Shown here: positions 54,001-61,829 of the stretch, in pieces
Position numbering within the stretch: position 1 is the first letter of the stretch
Layout: every line of letters begins with the position of its first letter
Origin: Yponomeuta sedellus
Taxonomy: Eukaryota; Arthropoda; Insecta; Lepidoptera; Yponomeutidae
Direction: 5' to 3'
Length of the DNA stretch: 64,000 bases
NCBI GenBank assembly: GCA_934045075.1
Contig: OW203732.1
Span: forward strand, 5,001,501 to 5,065,500
The notes under the pieces: model-generated
What the model saw: only the letters and a program-made list of their open reading frames with translations
Database searches by the model: none
What the model was told of the DNA's origin: nothing
Made by a program: the position numbers and the translations under genes

Positions 54001-57000
54001 TTGTTTTATTTTTTTTTTGTAAGAAAAAACAGCTGTTCATAACGCAAGCTACTGTTTTTTTACCGTGGATGATTCCGTAGTATCGAGAGTTTGTAGTAAA
54101 ATAAATGGTATTTTTCTGCAGAGATTCGTGCTACGAAAGTTCATAGTCTGAGCTTTTGTCCCTGAAATCTACGTAGCATATCCTTGCTACGAAATATTCG
54201 TAGCACATAATGTAGTAAGTTCAATAGTTCAATGCACTATAAATCGTTCTGAGTTGCGTAGCTTGTTACGAAATGCTGCAAATTAATATGATTAGGTATT
54301 TTTTTTGTTTTAGCATGAGTATTTAGTATCAAATAATAAAAACTTATTACCATGAAAGCGGTCAAGTGTGAGTCCGACTCGCGCACTGAGAATTACGAAA
54401 GGAAAAAAAATCCTTTATTAGACCTTTTTCTCGGGGGAGAAAAATGTCTCAAATTTCAAGAAAAAGAAGGAAGGAAACACAGTCTTTGCAGAGACAGTTA
54501 CACAAAACAGTATGTTTAATACTTACAAGTTAATACATTGAGACACTTTTAAAGAGAACACAGAATAAAAAACTTACAAACAATGGTCACAATGCTGTGT
54601 CTCTGCTGCTGCCACAGGCAGGTGACTCAGCATGCTGCTGAGGGTTAACTCCTTAGCAGTGATTTTCAGACAGCGCCCATCTCATGAGCGTTCCCCGTGC
54701 AGCATTGTTTATTGACGTATCAATAACGTCTGTAATGCGATAAAATTACATAAATATAACAATATAAAGCAAGACATACATAACATAGATAAAAATACTT
54801 CAGTTAAATACCTACACAAATAGAATTGAATAATAGGTGCAAACTATACAACAGCTACATAAAAATACTGTCGTCAGCAGCGACAAGAAGTCTAAAGAGG
54901 ATGGGAGTCTCTGCTGTTCAAGGAAATACCTACACCCCGAGCTTACGCCCAAAGGCATATCTAGGCATATCGACTGAAGGAGGAATGTAATTTCAGCACT
55001 TGGTTGCCGCATACCTGAAACTGCCTGTTTACGAAAATCCTGTTTTTTTATGTAGCCTATAAACGGCCCACTCCAGGGCACAGAGAGAGAGAGAAAATCT
55101 CTCTCAGAGAGAGAGAGAGAAAGTATGGGCGTGCCCAGCGCTGAGGTTTTAACCCTTTAACGGGCAGAGCTAGTTTCCACTTTCCTTTGGTTTTAGACTT
55201 TATTTCAAAGTGATAAAGTTCAATTTACGGGGGAAACTATTCTACCATTGCAGGGTAAAGGGTTAAACACCTCAGAAACTGTGTTATGCGCGCGATAATC
55301 CTAAACTTAATACACGCACCTCTATGTACAGCATCCTGGACTCTTACAAAGTTTGTAAGTGTGAATTTTTAGGCAGCTTCTCGATCAAACCTTGCAACCT
55401 TGCATCTCCTAAATGATCTAGATTTTGAAATGGACACCTAGTTTGAATTGTAACGTTCATTAAGCCGCAGTTTCTGTGCTACTTTGAATAAAACCTTTTC
55501 ATTTCATTTCATTTCAACGAAATTTTATTTACGAGTATGTTAGGATTGTAAAATTTTCAGTATAAGCAGTGAACATGTTTATTTAGTTGTTAGACATGGT
55601 AAATTTGTTGTTATTATTATGTCAATATTATGTAGGTGCGTGTAACGAGTGGCTGCGTGAAGCATATTATATAACTCAATTTATCACCCATATCCAAATA
55701 TTTATATGACAGAGCTGCTAATAGATGGAATAAAACGCCGGAAAACATGCTGTCCCTCAATGATATTGGTCGAAATCAAACCTTGAAATGATATTATGTT
55801 TACGACTCAAGAAAAAATTCAGTCTGTTTTCACTTTTTGGTGCATCTCAGCAACTAATTAGTGTGAAGTGCAAATAGTTGACCAACTACTTTAACCCTTA
55901 ATGAGGCAATGTGACAATACTTATCACTTTAAATTGAACTGTGTAACACTGAAATAAAGTTTAAAATGAACTTAATAATGGCCATGATGTTCTCTTAATT
56001 GAATCTGAAAGAATGTACTTAAACAAATTTGTAATAAATTAATATGTGTTTTTAATAAACACTCGTATAAATACATAATTAATTTCACAAGTGCAAACGG
56101 GTTCTACAATGTATTTATATTTTCATTTTTAGTTTTATTAAGAATTTGAAAAAGTTTTTGTAAAATTTATCATTTCACTTTTTTTGTCTAAAATAAAAGG
56201 GCCGTGTGGTAAGGGGTTATTAGAAAACGAATTTTCTAAAATCTCTCAGTCTGATTCTTTTTAAAGGTGGCAAATCCAATAGCAACATGTAAAGCAAAAA
56301 CAGAAAAATGACCATACACGGTATGGTAATGTACCTATTGTTCTTCTGTGCTATTGGTGAGAAAAGTGACAACGTATGTATGGCAAATGTAAACGGGCTT
56401 CGACTCAACATGAGTTGAAAGTTTGGGAAAAACTTTAGCGTTGCTGTATACCCGTACCAGTTTTTGCGAATACCTTCCGAATTATACTCAGAAGCGGATG
56501 GGACCGCACATCGGCGTGCGCGGACACTGGCACACCGCTCATACATGCGCGTGGCCTGGTATTATAGATCACGAATTTCATGTGAAAATTGCGCAATATC
56601 TTTAACATACATAATAGCGACGTCTGAAGTCTGTATCCATCCAAAAGGTCCCCTTTGATTTTTGCTACTTACACACATAAATAGCTTATCAAATTCAATA
56701 AGTTTACTTTGTATTTTGCGTAATCTCCCTAGGAGCCAATAACATTGAAAAATTCTACAATGTGTCTTCCGATCTATCCCCAGGAGCGGATGGCATCGCA
56801 CGTCGGCCTGCGCGGACGCTTGCGCACTGCTCATTCATGCGCGCTGCTTGGAGCGCGGCGCGCGGCGCGTGCTGTCCGCGCCCGCTGCGCCCCGGGCCTC
56901 CCGCGTGCTCCGGCTTGCTCTGGACTACGCTTTCACGGATTCTATGCATGATAACAAGTAATTAGACGTGGTTGATTGGGTGTAAAAATCCGGCCGAGTG

Positions 57001-58200
57001 TTAATCATAGGGTTCCGCGCACCGTGGGTTTCGTACCACCTCAGAACACACACTATTTAGTGAGTTTTATTTTACGAGTATTAATTGTTGTTAGAATCCT
57101 ATCGGACGGACGGACGAGCAAAATTTACAAAAAATACAGTTACTAGTAAAATTTTAATATTGTTTTCTTCTCTGTGATATTATCGTTGATGAAAATAATA
57201 AGACGCGTGTTTTTTCTTTAGTAGGTACTTATGTGTACAAACATAACATAACATTTACTTGCTTCTGGCCCCACACTAGGATACCCTGTGTCTCACGTGT
57301 CTCAAACATGTAAATATCCAAGACCCGGGGTTTATTTTTTGTCCCTAGCCACGGTTCGAACCCGGGACCTCTTGCATCGTAGGCAGATGCACTACCGCTG
57401 CGCTACCGAGGTCGTCAAAAATAATAAGACATGTCTAACTGTCAAAAAAGTATCTCCCGAATCCGAGCCCGACTTTCTTTCAGAGCATCAAGTGCATCTT
57501 CGTCTTTGAATGCCTAGAACAATAATGTCTGGTGACTTAAAATTAAAGCTGCAAAACGTAGAGGCGTAGATGAAGTGGAAGATAGCTTTTGGGAGGAGTT
57601 TAGAAAAGATCTTAACTACGAGCTTTGATAAAGTCTTGTCTAAAGGGACTGTATCAATGGCAAATTTATTCGATCTTTACGGTTGGATTTTACAATCTCA
57701 CTGAATCCCGTTTCAAAATGCTGCGTTTGTTTCAGATATCAGCGAGCTACGGAGGTGTTCACAGAGTTTAAGGAGGCTATCATACAACTTATTAACTCGA
57801 TACATCACGTAAGTCTTTGCAGATAAAAGTTTCAAATAGGTAAATACTTAGTTAATTTAAATAACAAATAGTGCGATGTGAACAAGCGTGCAGTACCTAC
57901 CTATATTTTTCTGAGCTTATAGTCCTGGTTCTCTGAGGTATTAGCCCTAAGATTGAATTAAACACTGCATTTACAGTTGAAAGCCCATCAATCTTTAAAT
58001 CCGAGTACTCAGTTACGTTACGGGTGTCTGCAAATAATGAAATGAAGGCAAAAATATTTATCAAGATCGTCTCCGAGTGTATTAGCTTACTATAATATAT
58101 ATTATAGCACGGTATATTAATATATATGATAGCTACGTGTGTACTCGGCTTAAAATGTACTAAGCCGGCTTCTCACTATGGGATGTAGTATATTATATAT

Positions 58201-58236
<36 letters not shown>

Positions 58237-61200
58237 ATATTCTTTATTGTAAAATACAGTACAAATGGCAGCCTCATTACTAAAAGCAATTTCTTTCAGG
58301 CAACCATAGACGGAGACAAGAAAGAAATTAGAGACTGGTAGTCGGTGCAATACAGAAATATTGAAATTAGGAATTCAACGAAATTTATATAAATTTAGTT
58401 AAACCACATAAATAAATAATTAAATGAATAAATAATTAAGATATACATACATACTAATAAATAAATAATTTATGGGAAGAGGAAATAATGTAATATACCT
58501 ACGTAATACTTAATTAACTGCATTATTTAATTTATTGAAAGGTAGTATTCCTTCACTCTACACTTAAATATCGCAGATGAAGGAGACTGTCTTATTAGTA
58601 GTGGCAGTGCATTCCACAGTCGGACGGCTGTGGCTGAGAAGGAGTTACTGAAGAACTTCGTCGAGTGACTAGGTGTCTTCAGCAACAGTTTTTGAGCTGA
58701 ACGCAACGTGCGACTGTGAGAATCACGCAGAAACAGAAAGCGTTGTTTAAGGTAGACAGGAGTGGTAGAATTGAACAACACAGAGTAGAGAAGTGAAACA
58801 ATGTGAGCGTTCCTGCCGTAGAGGGAGTAAAACTATGTATGACGAGCGATACATTATTATATCTCAAGATGTAATATATATTATTATTATTTATTATTTA
58901 TTACATACCATAGTGAAAAGCCGGCTTAAGGTGGTTACTAGTACAAAACAAGGGTAGGAGTGGTAGGAAGCCACAAACCAACTACAATACTAACCTTTGT
59001 GCCTGTAGATTGGCGCCAAGGAGGCTAATGAACTACAAATATTTAGTCCCTTACTTGTCATGTTTTGAAACTGCAAAAACTGTCACAACAACTGTGTTAT
59101 TATTTGTTAATACGCAATTGTAACGAACCTTTACAACACCACAATGTTCAGAGCATCCCGGTACTGGTTACGAAGAATCAATGTACTGTCTGATACGACA
59201 AAAAGATACCAAGGTAGCGGTGGCAACACGGACATCTTTATCAATGGCAAACCGGTGACTGTGCCTTCATACTTCACTATCTTACAAGCGCTGCGGGGGG
59301 AGGGAGTGACCATACCGTCTTTCTGCTACCACGAGCGTCTTTCTATTGCCGGCAACTGCCGTATGTGCCTTGTCGAAGTAGAAGGTATGGCCAAGCCACA
59401 GATCGCCTGCGCCATGCCGATCAGCAAGAATATGAAGATACGCACCAACTCAGAAGTAACTCTCAAGGCGCAAGAATCTGTCCTAGAATTTTTATTGATC
59501 GACCATCCACTGGATTGCCCCATCTGTGACCAAGGCGGAGAATGTGACCTGCAAGATCTCAGTATGAGGTTCGGGAATGACCGCAATAGATTCACCGATA
59601 TTCACTTCGAAGGAAAAAGAGCGGTTGAAAACAAAAACTTGGGACCTTTGATACGAACTGAAATGACCCGATGCATACATTGCACTCGATGTATTCGGTT
59701 CGCTTCCCAAGTTTGTGGGATGGAGGTTTTGGGAACGACGGGCCGCGGTAGCGACATGCTTGTAGGAACGTACGTTGATAAGATGTTCCTCTCTGAAATG
59801 TCCGGCAATATCATCGATCTGTGTCCAGTAGGTGCTTTGACCTCTAGTCCTTACAAGTTCAAAGCACGACCCTGGGAAGTAATCAAGACCAACTCCATAG
59901 ATGTCACCGATGCCACCGGCACCAACATAGTTGTCAATCACAGATTTAACAGGGTTCTGCGAGTTCTGCCTCGCGAAAACGAGGAAGTAAATCAAGAATG
60001 GCTTTCGGATAAAGGCCGGTGGGCGATTGATTCCCTCGAGATGCAGAGGCTAGCCAAGCCCATGATAAGAGGTGCATGTGGTCTGGAGGCTGTGGAGTGG
60101 GCATATGCACTGTGCACTGCCGGAAGTATGATCAAAGTACTTTCAGTCTGTAGCCCGCACAAAATAATGGCGGTAGCGGGCCCGCATTGCAATGCTGAAA
60201 CTTTAGTAGTGGCAAAGGATTTGTTGAATACTCTCGGCTCCGATCACTCGTACACCGAACGAGGGTGCTATTACACAAAGACTGGCATCGACTTACGGGC
60301 TGCCTATTCACTGAATGTCAACCTTAAGGACATCGCCTCAGCTGAAAAGATTTTATTTGTGGGTACAAATCCACGTTTTGAAGCCCCTATACTCAACGCG
60401 TGGATTCGTCAAGCCTACATGCAGAACGAATGCGATATCTACTACGTCGGTCCTCCGGCTGAGTTCAACTACCATGTGACCGATTTAGGGTCGGATATAA
60501 AAGCATTAGAAAAAGCGTTAAATTACTTGAACGTAAATAAACCGTTGATATTTGTTGGCATTGCGCAGTTAGAGAGCTCTATCGGTGGAAAAATAATGAT
60601 GATGTTAAGCAAGGTAGTATCAAGTCTTAAAACGTCTCCGGAGTGGGGCGTGTTGAATGTGATTCCTCGCGAAGCTAGTTTTTGTGGTGCACTAGAGGTC
60701 GGCTGGCAGCCAGGCGTCCTGGCAGCGTTAGAGAAAGAAAAACCAGATATTCTGATCTGCCTGGGTGCGGATGAGTTGTTCTACAACTGGAGCCCGCCAC
60801 CCAAGTGCACGGTAATCTATATCGGCTTTCAAGGGGATAAAGGAGCGGAGTGCGCGCAAATAGTGCTCCCTGGCAGCGCATACACGGAGAGCGGTGGCGT
60901 TTACTTGAACATGGAGTGTCGCGTGCAGAAAGCGATGCCGGCGGTGTCTCCGCCAGGGAATGCTCGTTCGGATTGGAAGATCTTACGCGCGCTGGCCGAA
61001 TACTGCGGAGTCTGTCTATTCTACTGTGACCAAGAGTCTCTTCACTGCCGGATGGCGCAAATTAGCCCAAATCTTGTCAACTACGGCGACTATCAGCACA
61101 AACTTTTCAAGGATCTCATTCCCCCTTTCCTATACAGCTCTAATGAAGGACCGCAGACAGTAGACATAGATATGAAAACGTTGGAGGATTACTATTGCGG

Positions 61201-61790
61201 GGATGTTTTCACTTACAACTCACCGACAATGCTGAAGGCGAGGAATGCTGCGATAGACTTCAAGTGTACAGCTTATAATAAGATCTAGTGCCACCTACCA
61301 CTAGATTTTTATTTTCTCCATCATATGTAGTTTACAATTGTGATATTAAACTTTCGTACTTAATTGTATTGTCTTCTTTTTAGCATATCGAAAAAGAAAT
61401 TAATGTTATTAAAAGTCTAAACTAAACGATTTCGGCCAGTCAGCCGTTGACTCTAGTCTCGCTGTGTGATGCTCACGTGTGACTGGAATGTATATTCGTA
61501 CGCTCGGCCAATGCCAGCTTAATTAATCATAGGTATATTTAAATAAATAAACCTATCCTGAGTTTCCTCTAAATTTAGATATAAAATACCTGAATATTTA
61601 AATAAATTACCTTATTTCTCTGCCCCAGGTCCTGCTAAATAACCTGGAGAACCTGTCGGTATCGGAAAAGGAGGTATCACGGTACCGGCGCGAGCTTCGT
61701 GCGGCGCGGATCAACGCCGTGGTCCAGAAGGGGCTGGCTGACGTACGATATGAGCCCAAAGTGCTCAGTAAGCTGAAGATGTATGCATAG
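38937..61790 (+). CDS. Unidentified coiled-coil/helical protein gene (7 exons)
   Basis: Seven exons join in phase with GT-AG introns: 38937-39080, 49428-49580, 50724-50850, 51837-52023, 56784-56957, 57736-57808, 61629-61790; 339 codons then TAG. The first exon opens with ATG directly after its acceptor, so either this is the start behind a 5'UTR intron or an upstream exon exists (one candidate is at 3325-3413). Predicted protein: mostly helical, heptad-like in exon 3 ([20 protein letters not shown]), Ala/Arg-rich in exons 4-5, ending SKLKMYA. I do not recognise it. A cytoskeletal or mitotic coiled-coil protein (for example an augmin subunit) is conceivable, but no diagnostic motif was seen. 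Introns carry both gypsy elements, the THAP insertion and the ND-75-like gene. Confidence 0.75.
39138..39750 (-). repeat. 3' LTR of the Kabuki-type element
   Basis: Same length as, and no difference found from, 43722-44334. Contains a GC-rich patch near 39420-39475. Confidence 0.92.
39781..42834 (-). CDS. Retrotransposon Pol: protease, RT, RNase H, integrase
   Basis: 1017 codons. Protease about residues 15-105 ([12 protein letters not shown]). RT about 175-350 ([27 protein letters not shown]). RNase H about 450-570 ([23 protein letters not shown]). Integrase about 640-900: zinc-binding H...HPG...CIACQ, then the catalytic core ([33 protein letters not shown]). All expected motifs are present with no stop. 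Its ATG overlaps the gag stop as TAATG. Confidence 0.93.
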   Translation of the reverse strand: MATADCPTTSTGRLFITDRASKVQFLVDTGSDICVFPRSLVHDRRAKTDYNLCAANGTNIATYGYVHFNLDFGLRRQFSWRFVVADVTKPIIGVDFLNYYCLIVDCHKKCLLDSTTSVSSLAKVVDCNNIASVKILTGDSRYHKILNEFPEVTRPTGAQRIHNTPHNTVHYLRTTPGPPVSCTPRRLAPDKLKIAQQEFQSMLANGTARPSQSPWASPLHLAPKKDNGWRPCGDYRMLNARTVPDMYPIKHIHDFAHNLVGCKIFSTLDLLKAYNQIPVSPADIPKTAITTPFGLFEFPFMTFGLRNAGQTFQRFMDEITRELDFTYCYLDDILVFSKDEQQHEQHLRQIFTKLKDYGLLVNTAKCVLGEPEVTFLGYSISEKGSRPLDSKVQAIKDFPIPTTVRQLKAFLGMLNFYRRFLPHAAEIQATLHALLTGSVKGSQPINLTGDALTAFHACKDSLANAALLAHPDCTAKLALVTDASDKAIGAVLQQLKDNAWQPLAFFSRKLSPSQAKYSPYDRELLAIYEGIKYFRHMLEARHFVVYTDHKPISFAFHERKKNCSPRQFRHLDFIAQFTTDIRHISGKDNIVADTLSRIEELGAPVDLETLAKGQPLDQELQNLLAEGSSLRLEKLNIPGSRIPIYCDVSTPTTRPFVPKFHRKQVFESLHSLSHPGATASAKLIAERFVWPGIRKDCREWARSCIACQKAKVNRHVTAPLGTFSLPRVRFKQIHIDLIGPLPMSEGYRYCLTVVDRFTRWPEAVPIDNITAETVAKTLLSTWIARFGCPTEITTDRGRQFESALFASLSNTVGFQHKRTTAYHPACNGMVERFHRQLKAAIVCHANDRWTESLPWVLLGIRTAFKDDLQSSSAELVYGEPLRLPGEFFEPVNGGTTDLSEFSARLKGIAEKLRPTPASRHSKPKVFVHKELATSDYVFLRDDTLRGSLQPAYSGPYKVVSRDDKIFKILLKGKEVTVSIDRIKPAFILTDQTDTEPVPDIQKEYTTRSGRRVKFKKN
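42834..43700 (-). CDS. Retrotransposon Gag with CHCC motif
   Basis: 288 codons, starting [12 protein letters not shown]. Residues about 35-190 form the capsid-like region ([19 protein letters not shown], then [20 protein letters not shown]). An Arg/Ser-rich tract follows, then [18 protein letters not shown]: a CX2HX9CX3C motif in place of the usual CCHC knuckle, as in CsRn1/Kabuki elements. The ATG lies only 6 nt after the PBS, so there is almost no leader. Confidence 0.88.
   Translation of the reverse strand: MMERHEGTSETNKQPTPNSDGKESTKNVDIFKVGARLPPFWPEEPEIWFAQVEGQFVVSGISSDVTKFHYVISQLDNQYAREVKDLIINPPTSDKYQKLKSELIKRLTQSREKKLKQLLMHEELGDRKPSQFLRHLKGLAGANVPDDFLRTIWVSRLSHGIQTVLAGQPTAAPIDDLADLADRIHELASPSLSVASTSQTNPGSALDALTKEVAELRKQFQKLTSQGNGRSRSRSSGSPHRRSTSRSKRSQSNYRKYPLCWYHSKFAEKANRCIAPCDYKAGNAKGGR
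43722..44334 (-). repeat. 5' LTR of the Kabuki-type element
   Basis: Starts TGTAGGCTACTTTG on the minus strand. The PBS begins within three bases of its inner end. Confidence 0.92.
44555..44679 (-). repeat. mag-like 3' LTR
   Basis: 125 bp; one mismatch to the partner at 49089-49213. Confidence 0.9.
44710..46914 (-). CDS. mag-like RNase H-integrase (second part of the broken polyprotein)
   Basis: Continues in another frame from about 46950. RNase H ([28 protein letters not shown]), then the integrase zinc domain ([23 protein letters not shown]) and core ([36 protein letters not shown]), then a Pro/Ser/Ala-rich C-terminus. The frame break is a small indel (a 2-nt loss or equivalent), so this copy cannot make full-length Pol without frameshifting. 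Confidence 0.87.
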   Translation of the reverse strand: MHELLQKNCKWQWDSRHEFAFSAIKENLISDTTLAHFNPDARIILTVDASPFGLGCILSQIDGDGVERPVSYASRSLNTAEKQYSQIQKEATAIVFGVRKYHQYLYGRAEPFILRTDHKPLLSIFHPEKGIPEVSANRLQRYALFLSAYNYSIEYVCSADNSADYLSRSMASGPVTSSENDRKQSAREPVPLSCEATADEACYVNFILNANSAPISLTEMSRATESDKLLSQVIKFTLNGWPEKLKDVTLKAYFGCRFELSVEKGCLLRGTKIVIPETYRQAIIEELHVGHLGVVKMKAEARSRFWWPGMGAELERAVAHCDVCTQLRATPRRAPLTPWPYPADPWYRVHLDFLGPFNNRMYLVIVDAYSKWVEVYDVSTGYGSKVVINKLTDLMARFGLINTICTDNGTSFISAEFEHFCSSNGISHVTSPAYHPASNGQAESYVKIIKRALKSILLSGSSNSDLNMKLNEFLFSYRNSIHSSTNRSPAEVLFGKKLRCRLDLLNLFPSSSSDTVLTETVKENQCLQAKYYKGSRNIDFNENDLVIVKAHQNQRTFWTKGIIRKKLGRTAYLVYLLDYDRVVKRHKNQIYELKGESEVSSNDYDEVLPSRENTTTKPLSPLPIPAPAPLLSAAAATTSVAVESSVPQPSVYVSDPETATDATVPAPSGLSAPEPDEWRDYQGAEIAQDAAGSAGINAAAVDDTTGHTLESTHNRPAETRSLRPRVPFSYRKFF
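46952..49036 (-). CDS. mag-like Gag-protease-RT (first part of the broken polyprotein)
   Basis: Starts at the ATG 49034-49036 ([14 protein letters not shown]); the open frame reaches further upstream without an ATG. Gag about residues 1-200; two zinc knuckles [14 protein letters not shown] and [14 protein letters not shown] (about 228-265); protease [13 protein letters not shown] (about 320-420); RT about 455-690 with CADYSVSLN and [10 protein letters not shown]. Ends at an in-frame stop right after FLGLVN, in the linker between RT and RNase H. Confidence 0.88.
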   Translation of the reverse strand: MATVTVGVLNVFNHSTQDWGLFKGQLQQWFLANEITNESDKSGAKRRAILLSSLAETTYRLIRDLALPKDVGTLPFEEVINLFDGHFQTKKCTFAERYKFHSSFQRPEESLVAWSARVRGLAMECGFPTASLEDSLRDRFVLGMLGGPERERLFNEPIELLTLQKALQIAEGVRCAREGARQGIGAHSLPVSTLDVHKMSSRERTAVPGGAGSSTVSSTAGVTAQQSEQCTVCGYYGHNNKKCRFRNATCKKCGGKGHMRRVCVSNKNNLIATNQHFLQCCSDDGDDGKRLLFNIRSFQGEPMQESVLVDDVSLSFEVDTGSAVTAISDAVYKKHFASYPLCETGKILQSYNGTSIDTLGTILLPFSFRSQTELIRVFVVRNGGPPLLGRDFIAKFKLQICTVNNCEVTENIDGFSQMYPRLFSDQLGCCKGMDVKLHLKPGSSPFYFKARPVPFALKSKLEVEIDRLLALGIIEPVPFSDYASPIVPVLRKDGQIRLCADYSVSLNKCLLTEKYPLPRVEELFSKLHNGAQFTKLDLSGAYNQLRLHKDSQNLTCINTHKGLYKYTRLVFGLSSAPAIFQRTLENILTAPDENGHPSPLQDGVLQFLDDILVTGQTKSEHMARLQEVFKRLENAGLVLKKEKCHFFQDSVSYLGFLIDKNGIHKSPEKVASIVNAKRPENATELKSFLGLVNL
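49089..49213 (-). repeat. mag-like 5' LTR
   Basis: The minus-strand sequence just inside is GTGGCGCAGCCCGAAC, a TGGCGC-type primer binding site; which tRNA it matches was not determined. Confidence 0.9.
49428..49580 (+). CDS. Coiled-coil gene, exon B
   Basis: 51 codons, [20 protein letters not shown] ... DFVANVNRK, acceptor TTATTTCAG, donor AAG|GTACTT. Phase 0 at both ends. It follows exon A only after a 10.3-kb intron filled by two LTR elements. Confidence 0.72.
49845..49995 (-). mobile_element. LINE fragment, minus strand ('ccactgctggacatagccct')
   Basis: Same as 37425-37580: gccctgtcttcagcttgccg, catccagcatctg, cgcagatcgtcatcccaccc. It corresponds to the C-terminal coding end of an RTE-like LINE. 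Confidence 0.6.
50065..50230 (-). mobile_element. LINE 3'-end fragment, minus strand (family of 16250-16585)
   Basis: The plus strand reads atcaacccttgtatgttcac ... gggtctcttcctgcatcgca, the complement of the common terminus. Confidence 0.6.
50315..50545 (+). mobile_element. LINE 3'-end fragment (family of 31388-31590)
   Basis: Reads agaatagcaccaaccaaccc ... gggctgggcagcagcgcccc ... gagggctatgtccagcagcg. 5'-truncated, 180 bp upstream of exon C. Confidence 0.6.
50724..50850 (+). CDS. Coiled-coil gene, exon C
   Basis: [20 protein letters not shown] ... [11 protein letters not shown], acceptor TTTGCTGCAG, donor G|GTAAGT. Phase 0 in, phase 1 out. Strong heptad pattern. Confidence 0.8.
51590..51790 (+). 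mobile_element. tRNA-derived SINE (family B), plus copy
   Basis: Head with B box GGGTTCGATTCC; body ttgtacaagtggcctcagtc and ttggtaaccatagtac, shared with 36230-36463. It ends 47 bp before exon D. Confidence 0.65.
51837..52023 (+). CDS. Coiled-coil gene, exon D
   Basis: [20 protein letters not shown] ... [12 protein letters not shown], acceptor TTTACACCAG, donor AA|GTTAGT. Phase 1 in, phase 2 out. Followed in the intron by broken tandem copies of itself. Confidence 0.8.
52473..52574 (+). pseudogene. THAP-domain exon, frame broken at an A run
   Basis: Starts [16 protein letters not shown]; after a run of 11 A's near 52518-52529 the frame is lost, but the other frame reads [15 protein letters not shown] up to a donor GTAAGT at 52575. 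CxxxxC, then a hydrophobic F and an LP motif, are hallmarks of THAP zinc-binding domains. The break could be real or a homopolymer error. Confidence 0.6.
52832..52918. repeat. Perfect 42-bp inverted repeat with 3-nt loop
   Basis: The left arm 52832-52873 (AAAATAACAATTTTATAATA...) and right arm 52877-52918 are exactly complementary, with loop GAT. Found inside the THAP-bearing insertion. Confidence 0.95.
52922..53020. repeat. Large imperfect hairpin beside the perfect one
   Basis: The arm aaaaacaaatacatgcacga + caaagatgg.tagtta pairs with its diverged complement ending gtgtatttgttttt; about 36 bp per arm with a few mismatches and an AT-rich loop. Possibly a small MITE. Confidence 0.7.
53806..53952. 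mobile_element. Small insertion with 12-bp direct repeats in exon-D copy 3
   Basis: ATTGTCAATCTT occurs at about 53806-53817 and 53939-53950, bracketing ~120 bp that the other exon-D copies lack. The insert's ends gtagactttta and taaaagtctac are inverted. Likely a short transposon. Confidence 0.55.
54001..56480. other. Intron with assorted repeats, no gene seen
   Basis: Includes a piece of the common lepidopteran repeat (54355-54440), an AG microsatellite (55081-55122), a MITE-like inverted repeat (55149-55266; ttaaccctttaa ends) and the repeat at 55405-55515 shared with 18789-18897. Confidence 0.5.
55149..55266. mobile_element. Small MITE with TTAACCCTTTAA-type ends
   Basis: The outer ends are inverted, and an internal actttat..aaag-tgataaagtt pair is also inverted. 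A diverged relative lies at about 30130-30215 (ccttaacgcgcagagc ... gataaagttcaatttaaggg). Confidence 0.6.
56474..56570 (+). pseudogene. Decayed upstream copy of exon E
   Basis: ttccgaattatactcag then aagcggatgggaccgcacat... aligns with the acceptor and first ~75 nt of exon E (56784). It keeps an AG acceptor and a short in-phase reading ([20 protein letters not shown]), then reaches a stop and loses similarity. Same strand, 292 bp upstream. Confidence 0.72.
56784..56957 (+). CDS. Coiled-coil gene, exon E
   Basis: Phase 2-2 symmetric exon of 174 nt, acceptor CTATCCCCAG, donor AA|GTAATT. Codes [20 protein letters not shown] ... [15 protein letters not shown]. Very GC-rich. A degraded copy with its own acceptor lies 292 bp upstream. 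Confidence 0.72.
57250..57415 (-). mobile_element. tRNA-derived SINE (family D)
   Basis: The minus-strand head ggtagcgcagcggtagtgca has B box GGTTCGAACC; the body contains ggtatcctagtgtggggcca and ends in a taacataacattt-like tail. A tail fragment lies at about 28560-28635 (plus reading). Confidence 0.6.
57736..57808 (+). CDS. Coiled-coil gene, exon F
   Basis: [20 protein letters not shown] then SIHH; acceptor TTGTTTCAG, donor CAC|GTAAGT. Phase 2 in, phase 0 out. Too short for an ORF scan; found from splice signals and phase. Confidence 0.78.
58161..58928. mobile_element. MITE split by a truncated LINE
   Basis: Inverted ends taagccggcttctcactatg (58161) and catagtgaaaagccggctta (to about 58928) belong together, but the middle holds a minus-strand LINE fragment with a TATC-repeat tail (58202-58235). 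Together this is a nested insertion. Confidence 0.7.
58527..58781 (-). pseudogene. C-terminal fragment of a non-LTR retrotransposon RT ORF
   Basis: 84 codons ending [20 protein letters not shown] then [14 protein letters not shown] and a stop, a CR1/Jockey-group ORF2 C-terminus. Followed by a 3'UTR (58260-58526) and a GATA/TATC microsatellite tail at 58202-58235. 5'-truncated. Confidence 0.7.
59144..61288 (+). CDS. ND-75: NADH-ubiquinone oxidoreductase 75 kDa subunit-like, intronless
   Basis: Largest Fe-S subunit of mitochondrial complex I (N-module). 714 codons in one exon; family members are about 725-730. A basic start [16 protein letters not shown] is a likely mitochondrial presequence. 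All cluster ligands are present: 2Fe-2[16 protein letters not shown] plus [25 protein letters not shown] plus [10 protein letters not shown] molybdopterin-oxidoreductase-like domain follows. The N-terminal ~250 residues are well conserved; the remainder looks diverged (for example the CGLEAVEW and [12 protein letters not shown] regions). Lack of introns, divergence and position inside another gene's intron suggest a retrocopy kept as a functional, perhaps tissue-restricted, paralogue. It could instead be the only ND-75 gene. ATTAAA at about 61345 may be its poly(A) signal. Confidence 0.92.
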   Translation: MFRASRYWLRRINVLSDTTKRYQGSGGNTDIFINGKPVTVPSYFTILQALRGEGVTIPSFCYHERLSIAGNCRMCLVEVEGMAKPQIACAMPISKNMKIRTNSEVTLKAQESVLEFLLIDHPLDCPICDQGGECDLQDLSMRFGNDRNRFTDIHFEGKRAVENKNLGPLIRTEMTRCIHCTRCIRFASQVCGMEVLGTTGRGSDMLVGTYVDKMFLSEMSGNIIDLCPVGALTSSPYKFKARPWEVIKTNSIDVTDATGTNIVVNHRFNRVLRVLPRENEEVNQEWLSDKGRWAIDSLEMQRLAKPMIRGACGLEAVEWAYALCTAGSMIKVLSVCSPHKIMAVAGPHCNAETLVVAKDLLNTLGSDHSYTERGCYYTKTGIDLRAAYSLNVNLKDIASAEKILFVGTNPRFEAPILNAWIRQAYMQNECDIYYVGPPAEFNYHVTDLGSDIKALEKALNYLNVNKPLIFVGIAQLESSIGGKIMMMLSKVVSSLKTSPEWGVLNVIPREASFCGALEVGWQPGVLAALEKEKPDILICLGADELFYNWSPPPKCTVIYIGFQGDKGAECAQIVLPGSAYTESGGVYLNMECRVQKAMPAVSPPGNARSDWKILRALAEYCGVCLFYCDQESLHCRMAQISPNLVNYGDYQHKLFKDLIPPFLYSSNEGPQTVDIDMKTLEDYYCGDVFTYNSPTMLKARNAAIDFKCTAYNKI
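61629..61790 (+). CDS. Coiled-coil gene, exon G (terminal)
   Basis: [20 protein letters not shown] ... [15 protein letters not shown] then TAG; acceptor CTGCCCCAG. Phase 0. Basic helical C-terminus. Confidence 0.8.
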   Translation, partial: VLLNNLENLSVSEKEVSRYRRELRAARINAVVQKGLADVRYEPKVLSKLKMYA

Positions 61791-61829
61791 GTGGCTCTAT
61801 ATGTATGCCACCTAAGCCCTGGCGTCCTA

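Noticed and set aside
38937..61790. Naming the coiled-coil gene as a specific augmin (HAUS) subunit
   Set aside because: Helical character and length do not prove it; no family motif could be identified by eye.
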